Virus record (IMG/VR): IMGVR_UViG_3300048836_000217
Location: 1 to 40,383 of that record
Reading direction: 5' to 3' (one strand)
Length of the DNA stretch: 40,383 nucleotides
Source of the DNA: a virus
Shown in pieces: positions 26,427-34,208 of this stretch. Position 1 is the first letter of the stretch; each line of letters begins with the position of its first letter. Both the position numbers and the translations under genes were made by a program. The notes below the pieces were generated by a model that ran no database searches, had not been told where the DNA came from, and saw nothing but the letters and a program-made list of their open reading frames with translations.

Positions 26427-26576
26427 TTAGGTATTAACGGTTTTTGCTCCAGATAAAAAATCTTCAAGAGATTCGTGTTTTATGGGGTTATAAGTAAAAG
26501 TATCTCCATTTCCGTTTGTTAAAACAACCTCAAAAGGGCTAATATTTTCAATTTGTAATTCTATTGTTTTTTTCAT
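26427..26576 (-). CDS. Small hypothetical protein
   Basis: 49 residues (MKKTIELQIENISPFEVVLT...FLSGAKTVNT), a mixed alpha-beta sequence with a sensible composition. It lies 5 nt upstream of the next minus-strand gene. No family recognised. Confidence 0.6.
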   Translation of the reverse strand: MKKTIELQIENISPFEVVLTNGNGDTFTYNPIKHESLEDFLSGAKTVNT

Positions 26577-26592
26577 AATATCTTTATTTAAT

Positions 26593-26711
26593 AGTTAGTG
26601 CTAAATTTTAAATGGAGCGGAACGACTTTAACGATTGGTTTTGGTCTTATTGTAATTGCCTCAATTCATCAGTTTGATTTTCACTTTTTGCTCCAAATTA
26701 TTATTTAAAGG
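26593..26711. repeat. Array-like palindrome M1
   Basis: TGGAGCGGAA (26613-26622) pairs with TTTTGCTCCA (26686-26695) around a 63-nt loop; the two differences are G-T wobbles if read on the plus strand. GTTAGTGC stands at its left (26594-26601). It is in the 324-nt gene-free stretch 26577-26900, beside M2 and M3. Confidence 0.5.
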
Positions 26712-26717
26712 TTAAAC

Positions 26718-26851
26718 GTTTTATAACATAAAATATAAGAAATTGGGGAATCGATGTTTTAACCGTCATTTTCGGCATCTGCTCCGTGGGGTAGGGTGCT
26801 TGACCAACTGCTCACGACAGTCCCCAACTTTTTATATTTGCGTTACGTTGT
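26718..26851 (-). repeat. Array-like palindrome M2
   Basis: On the minus strand an outer AAC box (CAACGTAAC) is followed by an arm (plus 26821-26839), a 71-nt loop, the matching arm (plus 26731-26749; 17 of 19 match) and an outer GTTATAAAACG box (plus 26718-26728). This is the same build as the palindromes of the plus-strand array, oriented with the local minus-strand genes. Confidence 0.65.
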
Positions 26852-26875
26852 AGTGCATTAGAACGACACCACAAC
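26847..26875 (-). repeat. Short palindrome M3 with the conserved 11-nt loop
   Basis: GTTGTAGTG and CACCACAAC (one difference) close an 11-nt loop that reads TCGTTCTAATG on the minus strand. That differs by one base from the loop TCGTTTTAATG of the two short palindromes at 36284-36294 and 37700-37710, so the elements are related although they lie 10 kb apart on opposite strands. Confidence 0.65.
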
Positions 26876-26900
26876 AACGGGTATAAGTAATAAAATAATA

Positions 26901-27098
26901 CTACCATCCGTACACTTCCCAATCTTGCTTCCAATATTTAGTTCGTCTAACATCCCAAAACTCTTTTTCGTTAAGTGGTAGTTCGCTTTCATCCATTAGC
27001 ACACCATCTACTTTTTTTATGTATTCGTGTGGTTCAAAAAATCTATGAGTTAAGTACTCACCTTTTTCTAATAATTCCTTTGCTTGTTCTATTAACAT
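26901..27098 (-). CDS. Small hypothetical protein, WxxDWE-type
   Basis: 65 residues: LLEKGEYLTHRFFEPHEYIKK, then DGVLMDES, then an aromatic end KYWKQDWEVYGW. The build (gated helix, short strand, DG turn, late W..DWE) is reminiscent of small phage proteins of the DUF2829/Tad2 kind, which counter Thoeris defence by binding a signal molecule, but the similarity is only in layout and I would not assign it. Confidence 0.6.
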   Translation of the reverse strand: MLIEQAKELLEKGEYLTHRFFEPHEYIKKVDGVLMDESELPLNEKEFWDVRRTKYWKQDWEVYGW

Positions 27099-27159
27099 AA
27101 TTTCGTTTTTTATTTACCGTATTATTTTACTACTCATACCTAAAACGTTATAACCCATT

Positions 27160-27294
27160 TCAAAGTTTATCCCTTTCTATTCTTTCGAGTAGTATGGTTT
27201 CTACCATATTTGAAAAGTTTCGGTTTTCTTTCTTTGCCTGTGCTTCTACCCATTCACATACTTTATCGGATAGTGTCATCGTCTTTTGTGCCAT
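27160..27294 (-). CDS. Ribbon-helix-helix (Arc/CopG-like) DNA-binding protein
   Basis: 44 residues: MAQKTMTLSDKVCEWVEAQ..., then NRNFSNMVETILLERIERDKL. A short strand, a helix with alternating charge, a turn (NRNFSN) and a second helix are the ribbon-helix-helix pattern. It would act as a dimer, perhaps as the early-gene regulator or an antitoxin-like factor. It ends 2 nt before the next gene upstream. Confidence 0.75.
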   Translation of the reverse strand: MAQKTMTLSDKVCEWVEAQAKKENRNFSNMVETILLERIERDKL

Positions 27295-27296
27295 TT

Positions 27297-27659
27297 TTAA
27301 AAATCTATTTTGTTTGTTATCTCGGTTAAAATTACATTCATTAAATAAGAATCCCTTTCCAATTCAGTATCAAACTCAACTTCATCAGAAGAAATGTCGC
27401 CATCCTCATCTATTGAGATTTTACTTTCGAATTTTCCCGCGTACTCATCTTTCAAATCTGAAATCACATAAGACAAATCAGCGCAAGCAGAGCGACCGGT
27501 CATTGCATCGTGGTCTGAAAATCTAATTACTAATTTCATTCCATATTTGTTGTCATTAGTGATGGTAACATAATCAGAAGTTTTAGAGGCATCTAATGTT
27601 ACTGTAAATCCCAATTCTTGGAAGTGATTTTGCACGGTGTATGATTCGTTGTAGTTCAT
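27297..27659 (-). CDS. Hypothetical acidic protein
   Basis: 120 residues, starting MNYNESYTVQNHFQELGFTV, acidic in the second half (SIDEDGDISSDEVEFDTELERD). Beta-rich start followed by helix; no motif. It has its own Bacteroidota-type promoter (27679-27708). Confidence 0.65.
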   Translation of the reverse strand: MNYNESYTVQNHFQELGFTVTLDASKTSDYVTITNDNKYGMKLVIRFSDHDAMTGRSACADLSYVISDLKDEYAGKFESKISIDEDGDISSDEVEFDTELERDSYLMNVILTEITNKIDF

Positions 27660-27678
27660 CTTAGTTATTTTTATAGTT

Positions 27679-27708
27679 CAAATATAAAAAATTATTTTCA
27701 CTTACAAC
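27679..27708 (-). promoter_or_regulatory. Bacteroidota-type promoter
   Basis: On the minus strand TATATTTG (plus 27679-27686) is an exact TAnnTTTG -7 element. GTTG (plus 27705-27708) stands 18 bases upstream in the place of the TTTG -33 box. It is 20 nt upstream of the start of the 120-residue gene and would drive the small-gene cluster at 27.7-25 kb. Confidence 0.65.
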
Positions 27709-27833
27709 TAATTATTTAAAACTTTAACATTTACATCCAATCTCTCACACGCTCTTTCCATTTGTTCATCGTCGCAATAGTATATGTTTCCTATCTTTGC
27801 CATCCATTTTCTAAATTCTAATTGTTCTTTCAT
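27708..27833 (-). CDS. Small hypothetical protein coupled to the DnaA-like gene
   Basis: 41 residues (MKEQLEFRKWMAKIGNIYYC...LDVNVKVLNN). Its ATG overlaps the stop of the DnaA-like gene as ATGA. It is a helical, aromatic peptide with no recognised family; the tight coupling supports translation. Confidence 0.58.
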   Translation of the reverse strand: MKEQLEFRKWMAKIGNIYYCDDEQMERACERLDVNVKVLNN

Positions 27834-28321
27834 ATTGAGTTCATTTTTAAGTAAGGCTTTAACCTTGTTTCTTTGAAGTCTATTAGTTTTTCTTTTGGCA
27901 ATTGATTGAACATATCCAATATTTCTTGCTCCACTTCTGTATTTGCTATTCGTTTGTTCAATATCTCAACTTGCTTTTCAAGTCTTTTTTTGTTTGAGTA
28001 TAGATATTTAAGCTCAAGGTCTCTCCCGCTTAGGTTTGGATCAAATACCTCCAATTGTTCTTCAATTGCTTTTTTTATCGACTCAAATTCAAAATCCCCT
28101 TTAAGCTCTCCATATCTCTTTATTCCGTGCGTAACTGTTGCGCTATCCCTGCCACCTGCGAGGCTTCCTATTTTAGCATTTGAAATTGTGGGGAACATTT
28201 TTTTTGCGTTATAGAAGTAAACGAACCTTCCGAAAGCTATAATGTCATCTCTTTTTCTTGATGACAAATCTATTTTTACAGCCTTACAGCAATATTCAAA
28301 AAATAGTTCAAGTTCTTTCAT
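27830..28321 (-). CDS. DnaA domain IV-like replication protein
   Basis: 163 residues. Residues about 20-72 (SRKRDDIIAFGRFVYFYNAK, then ISNAKIGSLAGGRDSATVTH) match the C-terminal DNA-binding domain of DnaA, including the GxRDxxTVxHxI signature helix. There is no AAA+ ATPase domain. The rest is a charged coiled coil. It could bind a DnaA-box-like origin, act as an initiator or interfere with host DnaA. It overlaps the membrane-protein gene by 1 nt. Confidence 0.8.
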   Translation of the reverse strand: MKELELFFEYCCKAVKIDLSSRKRDDIIAFGRFVYFYNAKKMFPTISNAKIGSLAGGRDSATVTHGIKRYGELKGDFEFESIKKAIEEQLEVFDPNLSGRDLELKYLYSNKKRLEKQVEILNKRIANTEVEQEILDMFNQLPKEKLIDFKETRLKPYLKMNSI

Positions 28322-28536
28322 TATCTGTATTTGTTTAAATTATTGAAAAACCTCCTAAGTAGATAGCCCCTCAAAAAAGAAGCAATGAAAAAAACCATTG
28401 TGATTATTAGATTTTGATTAAGGCTTACGGGTATATCCAAAACTGGGTATATTATTAATTGTATAAGAAAACTTGTTATAAGCCCTACTATGATGTTAGT
28501 AAGGCTTTCAATTACCGATTGTGTTTTTGTTTGCAT
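28321..28536 (-). CDS. Two-helix membrane protein (DUF7220-like)
   Basis: 71 residues: SVIESLTNIIVGLITSFLIQ (first membrane helix), then a Pro-containing turn and SLNQNLIITMVFFIASFLRGYLLRR (second helix) ending in RRFFNNLNKYR. The NxxVG start and the R-x-Y-x-x-R-R end match the small phage membrane family I know as DUF7220. It might be a lysis or superinfection factor; role unknown. Confidence 0.68.
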   Translation of the reverse strand: MQTKTQSVIESLTNIIVGLITSFLIQLIIYPVLDIPVSLNQNLIITMVFFIASFLRGYLLRRFFNNLNKYR

Positions 28537-28537
28537 T

Positions 28538-29431
28538 TTAGAAGAGTTTATATTCGTTTACCAATCCCTTTCCGTTCCAAAATAGGCGTTCTTTTACCTT
28601 TCTTTTGTTGTTTGTGGCACTTAAAGTACTTAGGTGGGAGTGTTGGCTTATTATCTTGAAAGGGGCGTTATATTCGCTTAAATAGGCTGGATTTTCAATT
28701 TCTGAAAACCATTTGTAAAATTCAGCGTGGTTAAAACCGCCCTCTTTGTATTCTCCAGTTCCTATGTAAGGGATGTCGCAATAAATAATTGCTCCTTTAG
28801 GAATTTTTACATCTTGATAGGATAGGTTCGTCATTTCCAACTCTTGTAGTCTTTCCAACTCTTGTAGTCTTTCCAACTCTTGAACACGCTCTAAGTGCTG
28901 AATATCAAATCGATTACCATTCTTTTTATAAAATTTACAAAAAACCTTTCTCCTTGTGTGCAGGTCTTGTATATCGAACAACGAAAGTTCTTTAAAACCT
29001 AATTTTTCAGCACTTTCATTACATCGGTTAACGACTATCTCGTGTGCAAGGCGTTTTTGTTCTTCAATATCTTTTCCGTATAAATAGGTATTTTGTTTAT
29101 TTCCAAAACTCCAGCAGCTCATTACATAGCCTGAGTACCAATCGTTTCTTCCTAATTGCCTAAAAAATTCATCACGGCTTACCCAATCATAAAACCGATC
29201 ATCCATTTCATCACTATCCCTTAAATATTTTATAAGTGAATAAATAGAAGTATTCAATTCATTATAATGCACTTTTAGATGTGGATATTTAAGGGCTTCA
29301 AAAGATATTGCACCACCGCCACCAAACAAATCAAAGAACATTGTTGCTTCGGGATGCCTGTTAACAATTTCCGAAACAATCGCTCCAGCAAGTTTTCTTT
29401 TACTTCCCATATATGGTATTCCTATACTCAT
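28538..29431 (-). CDS. Dam-type N6-adenine DNA methyltransferase (D12 class)
   Basis: 297 residues from the internal start MSIGIPYMGSKRKLAG. Motif I FFDLFGGGGAI (about 32-42) binds SAM; the catalytic motif is IIYCDIPYIGTG, so DIPY instead of the usual DPPY. The family methylates adenine in short sites and could protect phage DNA from host restriction. Inside the target-recognition region an 18-bp in-frame tandem repeat encodes LQELER copies. It starts 14 nt after the previous gene. Confidence 0.85.
   Translation of the reverse strand: MSIGIPYMGSKRKLAGAIVSEIVNRHPEATMFFDLFGGGGAISFEALKYPHLKVHYNELNTSIYSLIKYLRDSDEMDDRFYDWVSRDEFFRQLGRNDWYSGYVMSCWSFGNKQNTYLYGKDIEEQKRLAHEIVVNRCNESAEKLGFKELSLFDIQDLHTRRKVFCKFYKKNGNRFDIQHLERVQELERLQELERLQELEMTNLSYQDVKIPKGAIIYCDIPYIGTGEYKEGGFNHAEFYKWFSEIENPAYLSEYNAPFKIISQHSHLSTLSATNNKRKVKERLFWNGKGLVNEYKLF
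28835..28882. repeat. In-frame 18-bp tandem repeat in the methylase gene
   Basis: Two full copies and 12 bases of a third of an 18-bp unit (plus-strand TTCCAACTCTTGTAGTCT). It encodes repeats of LQELER in the target-recognition part of the methyltransferase. Because the unit is a multiple of three, copy-number changes would keep the frame while lengthening the domain. Confidence 0.85.
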
Positions 29432-29444
29432 TCCCTGTATTTGT

Positions 29445-29657
29445 TTATAGCGTTGTTTTATAATGATTATCTTGGTGGTCAAAATACAATCTTCCAAAAT
29501 TATTATCGTCCAAAAAACGAATGGTAACTATCCAATGATGTTTTTCAACCTTTCCTATCCACTTGGAAGTTTCGGGAATCTTCTCTATTCCTGATACTCG
29601 GAATGTCCGTCCTTTTGGGCTGGTGTAAATTATTGCGGGGTCTAAGGGCATTTTCAT
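29445..29657 (-). CDS. Hypothetical protein of the replication operon
   Basis: 70 residues, starting MKMPLDPAIIYTSPKGRTFRV, beta-rich with many aromatic residues. It overlaps the VRR-NUC gene by 4 nt and precedes the methylase by 13 nt. No family recognised. Confidence 0.6.
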   Translation of the reverse strand: MKMPLDPAIIYTSPKGRTFRVSGIEKIPETSKWIGKVEKHHWIVTIRFLDDNNFGRLYFDHQDNHYKTTL

Positions 29658-30001
29658 ATCTCATTTTTAAATTGTTCCAAACTCCTTACCAACAGATAAC
29701 GAAATCCCAATGCCTCAACAATGGATTGGAATATCTTCTGGGATGGCGACTGGGTCCCGGTAGGTGTCTTTACTTCCACAAATATCACTTCCCCCGGTCT
29801 TAAGATTATCAAATCCGAAACTCCAGACATCATTCCTATTGCCTTTTTCTGTAATGTTTCTATCTTTGAACGACCCTCATTTGGCACGCTGAAAATACAA
29901 TGCTGCGGGGTGTGGTGGTTAAGGCAGTAGGAATTTTTATAGAAAATTACTATGGATTGCTGTATTTTCCCCTCACTAAAATTTTTATTTTCTAAAGACA
30001 T
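29654..30001 (-). CDS. VRR-NUC domain nuclease
   Basis: 115 residues. NEGRSKIETL, then GMMSGVSDLIIL and VIFVEVKTPTGTQSPSQKIF give the Asp and Glu-X-Lys of the VRR-NUC branch of the PD-(D/E)XK nucleases, which cut Holliday junctions and related branched DNA. It overlaps the SF2 helicase gene by 17 nt, and the pair fits phage recombination and replication-fork processing. Confidence 0.85.
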   Translation of the reverse strand: MSLENKNFSEGKIQQSIVIFYKNSYCLNHHTPQHCIFSVPNEGRSKIETLQKKAIGMMSGVSDLIILRPGEVIFVEVKTPTGTQSPSQKIFQSIVEALGFRYLLVRSLEQFKNEI

Positions 30002-31415
30002 CGAACCTATTTTTATTCATATATTCAAATCCGGGCATTTTATATCCCATTAACCTGCAAAAATCCCTTGCATCTTCAATATCAGTTTTATTGTGCAATA
30101 CCCAAAACGGAGAAATTAATTTTTCCTTCGACATTTCGGACAGTACTTTATTATTTTGATGCCTCGCAGTTTTTAAAACTTCGCCTCTTGATAATAATTT
30201 TAACTCGGCAACTTTTTCTTTAATCCCATCTTCCTCAGACTTTTTAAATATATGTCCGCAAAAATCACATTCCATTTTTTGTATTGGCATTAACGCACTA
30301 CATTCCGGACATTCTTTTATAGGGGCTTCCGATTCTTTTGATGTTTTCTTTTTATCATTGAACAAGCTCCAAGTACGCGAATCTTCCCAAAACTTCATTC
30401 TCGGAATGTTGTTTCCAAAATCTAAAATATTGAAATGTTTTTTAACCGGAGTAGTCCTCGATCCCCTTCCGCACATTTGAAGAAACAAGGGAAGTGAAGT
30501 TGTTGCACGGTATAAAATTACAGTTTCAATATCCGGCTGGTCAAATCCTGCATTTAATATTCCACAATTGCAAACTATCGCATCCGGTGTTTTATCGAAC
30601 CATTCCAAAACCTCTTCCCTTTCTTTTTTAGGTGTTTTACCGTCAATATGCCGGGCTTCAAATCCGTTATCATTAAATTCCTGAGTAACCCTTTTAGAGT
30701 TTTCCACGTTGGAAGAAAAAAGAATAGTCTTTGTTCCGGGTGTCAAACGCTCCCAGTTTTGAACAACTCCATGCCACATCTTATTTTCTTCATAATATTC
30801 GGAAAGGTCGTAATCATCGCCTTTTAATTTTGCCTTGCTTAAATCAACTTTGACCCCATAAGTTTTTGCCTTTGAAAGAAAACCTAATTCTATTAATTCC
30901 GGAGTGTCGATTTCCTGTACCAAATCCGTATAAAATTCTGCAAGTTCTGGAACTGCTTTTCCTTTCCGGTACGGTGTGGCAGTCGCGCCAATTACAATTG
31001 TATTTTTGTTAATATATTCAAATATTTTGGTAAAGGAATTTAAGTGTGCCTCATCAATAATTATTAAAGATTTAGAAGCCAAAAAAATAGAGTAGGAATC
31101 TTTCCTTCTATCAAATGTTTCAATCATTGAAACGTGCAAAGGTCTTGAAAGATCTGGTTTTGAATTAGCGGTTATCAATTCTGCTCTCAATCCAAATTTT
31201 TCAAAAGAACTCCCCGCTTGTTTTAATAATTCTTTCCTATGGGTAAAAACCAAAACTCTACCGCCCTTTTCAATATGGTTTTTTGCCATATAAGTAAACA
31301 TTATAGTCTTTCCGCTTCCGGTAGGAGCGCATAGAACAATCCTTTTATTACCACTTTTTAAAGAAGCCCTAAGACTTTGGATTATTTTGTTTTGATATGG
31401 TCTGAGTTTTATCAT
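29985..31415 (-). CDS. SF2 DEAH-box helicase with C-terminal zinc finger
   Basis: 476 residues. Walker A APTGSGKT (30-37), Walker B LIIIDEAH (about 118-125), motif III ATATPYR (about 145), motif VI QMCGRGSRT (about 335). A late CPECSALMPIQKMECDFCGH (about 378-398) is a zinc finger. Such phage enzymes (UvsW-like) remodel forks and recombination intermediates. It lies between the primase-helicase and VRR-NUC genes with 3-nt and 17-nt junctions. Confidence 0.87.
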   Translation of the reverse strand: MIKLRPYQNKIIQSLRASLKSGNKRIVLCAPTGSGKTIMFTYMAKNHIEKGGRVLVFTHRKELLKQAGSSFEKFGLRAELITANSKPDLSRPLHVSMIETFDRRKDSYSIFLASKSLIIIDEAHLNSFTKIFEYINKNTIVIGATATPYRKGKAVPELAEFYTDLVQEIDTPELIELGFLSKAKTYGVKVDLSKAKLKGDDYDLSEYYEENKMWHGVVQNWERLTPGTKTILFSSNVENSKRVTQEFNDNGFEARHIDGKTPKKEREEVLEWFDKTPDAIVCNCGILNAGFDQPDIETVILYRATTSLPLFLQMCGRGSRTTPVKKHFNILDFGNNIPRMKFWEDSRTWSLFNDKKKTSKESEAPIKECPECSALMPIQKMECDFCGHIFKKSEEDGIKEKVAELKLLSRGEVLKTARHQNNKVLSEMSKEKLISPFWVLHNKTDIEDARDFCRLMGYKMPGFEYMNKNRFDVFRK

Positions 31416-31418
31416 ATC

Positions 31419-33821
31419 CTAAAAATCTATTCCGTTATCATCTTCTTCTTCAACTTCCGAAACCTCATCTTTATAAATCTCGCACCATCTGCCTTGATGG
31501 TCTTTTCCGTCAATATACTTAAATCCTATAAATTCTGCATATTCTTTTAAGTACATCTGGAATCGCTTTTGTGAAAGTTTATATTTTCCATTTGCATAAT
31601 CGGGATAATCCTGAAGGAATGCAGAATAAAGATCGGCTTTATAAATTCTTATATTTTTACCGATATTTCCGGATTCTTTACTCCATTCATAAAATTCCAT
31701 GTTGGTATTTTTAATGAATTTCCTTACATCCAAGTTTTTAAATTCGTGCGCAACTAATCCGTTTTCAAAATAATATTGAAGACAATTAATCATATAATTG
31801 TCAAATCTTGACCATTCATCATCTTCCCAATCATCGAAAAGCATATGACCAAATTCATCTTCCGGGGTATGGTGCGCCCCAAAAAAACTACTCATTTCAA
31901 CTTCAAACTTCCTACGGTCAAAAGAACCACCTACCCCACCAATAGTATAATTTGTAGTTATCAATATCTTTGGGGATTTTTCAACCGGGATTTTAATAGC
32001 ATCCTGCCCTTTATATTCCAATGTTATACCTTCGGTAATTACCGAGAATAGGCTTTCAAAAGAGAAGTTCTTTTTGACATCATCAAATACCAATATTTGG
32101 CAATCTGTTGAAACCGTTTGGTAGGGGAAAGATTTATTAAATTCAAAAGTCTTTCCGTCTATCATTGATATTTTTTTCATCTTCCCAAGGGCATTCCAAA
32201 TCAATCCTTTTCCACTTCCCCCATTGGGGTTTTCTGAAATGGTTTCATCATTGAATATTATAGCTTTATTCCGGGAAGATGTTTTGTAAGAATGTAGAAG
32301 ATACCCTATTACCGATTTGAATGAATTATAACGCTCGACATCCTTTCCGGAAACATACCAAAGAAATGTTCTAAACTCCGACTCGTGGTGGTCAAAATAT
32401 TTAAAATCCCTATCAATTATTTGGTTCTTCCAAACATATCCGTCAAGATCTAAATAATCAATTTCCTCAATTGAATCCTTTTTTATTCGTACCGCACAAT
32501 TTTTATAATATAAAAAGCATTCATCTTTGGTATCTTCTTTTAAATTGATGTCCGCAGACTTCAACATGGATAAGTAATTTATATTGAAATAACCCGGATT
32601 TCCTGCCATAAAATCATACGCCCCATATCCAATATCCGGACGGTTCAATAAATCATCCAGAACATAGTCCTTTATTCTTTTTTCGTTGGTTTCCTCAATA
32701 AGATTTTGCTCTTTTTTGATAAATGTAAAAGTCTGGCTTTCGGTTGGGAAATACTTTAAGAAATTGTTTTGCTCCAAATAAAACTTAAATTTATGGGGGC
32801 TTAATTTTATTTTGTTTTTGTCATCATAATACCAAAATTCACTTACTTCAAGATTGTTTTTTATACTTTCAACAATATCCCCAACGTCATCTATTTTAAT
32901 ATTATCCTTTTCAAGTCTTTTTTTAATCTCATTATTATTTTTACCACTTCGGACTTCTTTTTCAATCTGCCTTTGAAGTGTATGATCTTCAAAAAATTTA
33001 GTACCAAAATTTGATGCCCCACGTTTATAGGCTGAGGTTATTATTTTTTCAATTTCCTTTTCATTAAAATCCTTAACAGCATATTGTTTTAAATGTTGGT
33101 CTGCCGTATGTTGTGGTATTCCAAAATCATTTAATGCAGCGGCAAATTTGAAAATATTGTTATTCCTTTCGCCAGAGCTTATTTTATACTTTTTGTCGAA
33201 CCAACTTTGAAGCCTTTGTATTATTTGATTTTCAGATTTTAACGGAACTACAATATTTGAAGAATCAAAACCTATGTTTTCAGCTTCCTCTTCTTCTTTT
33301 TCAAGCCACGTTTCGCATTCCGGATTAATGTATATTTCCGGATCATAACTTTCAAAACAGAACCTACTAACATCACTTCCGGAAGTATCTAAATTATCAT
33401 TGTTAAAAAACTCTACTAATGCGTTGTAGTATAACTTGTGGTCTTTTTCTATCGGGGGTATCTTAACCAACACTTTTACCCCTTTTCCTCCGGGACTAAT
33501 GAATGCGGAAAAAACGAATGGAAGATCACAAACCGAATCTTTAAAATCTTCGGCATCTTTAGTAGTTGCATATTTATCAAAGTCTAATACAATTAATCCG
33601 GAATGTTTTTTTAACCCTATTGCTGAACGGTTTGAAAAAGTACCAGAAAAACAATAACCGGGCAATAAAAACTTAATAGCCGGATCTTCTTTTGCTTTAT
33701 ATTCATCAATCAATTTTTTAGATGCTCCAGTCCTTATCCTTTCAAGTGCCTTAAATACACTTCTATTGTAAGGGTTGTTTGGCTCTGAAACTTTTTTGAA
33801 TGCTGATATAGTTATGTCCAT
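31419..33821 (-). CDS. Primase-helicase (VirE/BT4734-like primase, SF3 helicase)
   Basis: 800 residues from MDITISAFKKV, preferred over the in-frame ATG at 33872 that lies inside a leader hairpin. The N-terminal part (SGLIVLDFDKY, then FISPGGKGVKVLVKI) is the VirE/BT4734-type primase-like domain of Bacteroidota elements. The SF3-type ATPase has NPNGGSGKGL (about 530-539), Walker B ILVFDDV (about 578) and a sensor LITTNYTIGGVGG. It would prime and unwind phage DNA and leads the replication operon. A promoter and attenuator-like leader lie just upstream. Confidence 0.88.
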   Translation of the reverse strand: MDITISAFKKVSEPNNPYNRSVFKALERIRTGASKKLIDEYKAKEDPAIKFLLPGYCFSGTFSNRSAIGLKKHSGLIVLDFDKYATTKDAEDFKDSVCDLPFVFSAFISPGGKGVKVLVKIPPIEKDHKLYYNALVEFFNNDNLDTSGSDVSRFCFESYDPEIYINPECETWLEKEEEEAENIGFDSSNIVVPLKSENQIIQRLQSWFDKKYKISSGERNNNIFKFAAALNDFGIPQHTADQHLKQYAVKDFNEKEIEKIITSAYKRGASNFGTKFFEDHTLQRQIEKEVRSGKNNNEIKKRLEKDNIKIDDVGDIVESIKNNLEVSEFWYYDDKNKIKLSPHKFKFYLEQNNFLKYFPTESQTFTFIKKEQNLIEETNEKRIKDYVLDDLLNRPDIGYGAYDFMAGNPGYFNINYLSMLKSADINLKEDTKDECFLYYKNCAVRIKKDSIEEIDYLDLDGYVWKNQIIDRDFKYFDHHESEFRTFLWYVSGKDVERYNSFKSVIGYLLHSYKTSSRNKAIIFNDETISENPNGGSGKGLIWNALGKMKKISMIDGKTFEFNKSFPYQTVSTDCQILVFDDVKKNFSFESLFSVITEGITLEYKGQDAIKIPVEKSPKILITTNYTIGGVGGSFDRRKFEVEMSSFFGAHHTPEDEFGHMLFDDWEDDEWSRFDNYMINCLQYYFENGLVAHEFKNLDVRKFIKNTNMEFYEWSKESGNIGKNIRIYKADLYSAFLQDYPDYANGKYKLSQKRFQMYLKEYAEFIGFKYIDGKDHQGRWCEIYKDEVSEVEEEDDNGIDF

Positions 33822-33837
33822 ATTTAAAAAATAAAAA

Positions 33838-33909
33838 CCCCTTAAATTCACCGCTCTCGACTTCGGTTTCATTAAGGGGTTTTACACTTAATTTTTTAAT
33901 TGTCGAGAG
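33838..33909 (-). promoter_or_regulatory. Attenuator- or pseudoknot-like leader of the primase operon
   Basis: On the minus strand CCCCTTAA (plus 33872-33879) pairs with TTAAGGGG (plus 33838-33845), followed by a T-rich run, as in an intrinsic terminator. Its 26-nt loop holds GTCGAGAG (plus 33853-33861 region), which is the exact complement of CTCTCGAC (plus 33902-33909) at the very start of the transcript. This second pairing would form a pseudoknot or compete with the terminator. It sits between the promoter and the primase start. Confidence 0.65.
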
Positions 33910-33916
33910 TGTATTG

Positions 33917-33947
33917 CAAATATAGAAAAAAAAACAATATGACCAAA
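33917..33947 (-). promoter_or_regulatory. Consensus Bacteroidota promoter of the replication operon
   Basis: On the minus strand TTTG (plus 33944-33947), a 19-base spacer, then TATATTTG (plus 33917-33924), an exact match to the TTTG-N19-TAnnTTTG promoter of Bacteroidota. Transcription would start a few bases after 33917 and reach the attenuator-like leader at once. Confidence 0.85.
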
Positions 33948-33948
33948 A

Positions 33949-34208
33949 TTCCACATCAATATTCCATTATTCCACATTAAAAAAAATAAAGTGGGATGCC
34001 ATGAGGCCAATGAAAATGCATGTTTAAGTGTTCAGTTCCACATTTCCACTTTAAAACTGACAAAATTGTTAGAAAGTTAAAAAATGAAAAATACGTTTTA
34101 CTATTATAGTATATGAAAACAAAAAACTGGAATGTGGCATAGCCCCTATTTTCTAAGCAATCGCCAATGGTCACTTTAAAAATTCATTCCGGAACACAAG
34201 TGGAATCA
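33949..34208. repeat. Cluster of TTCCACAT-like repeats, candidate origin or regulator site
   Basis: Six copies of TTCCAC(A)T or its complement in 260 bp: plus-strand copies at about 33949-33956, 33970-33977, 34036-34043 and 34044-34050, and minus-strand copies at about 34129-34136 and 34200-34206. The stretch is AT-rich, non-coding, and next to the replication genes. It could be iterons of a phage origin bound by the primase-helicase, or an operator for the promoter at 33917-33947. Confidence 0.55.

Noticed and set aside
28835-28882. CRISPR-like short repeat
   Set aside because: It is a contiguous 18-bp tandem repeat inside a coding sequence, without spacers.
33763-33954. Minus-strand ORF of 63 codons upstream of the primase
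   Set aside because: It overlaps the primase start in another frame and covers the promoter and hairpin leader; its composition is low-complexity.
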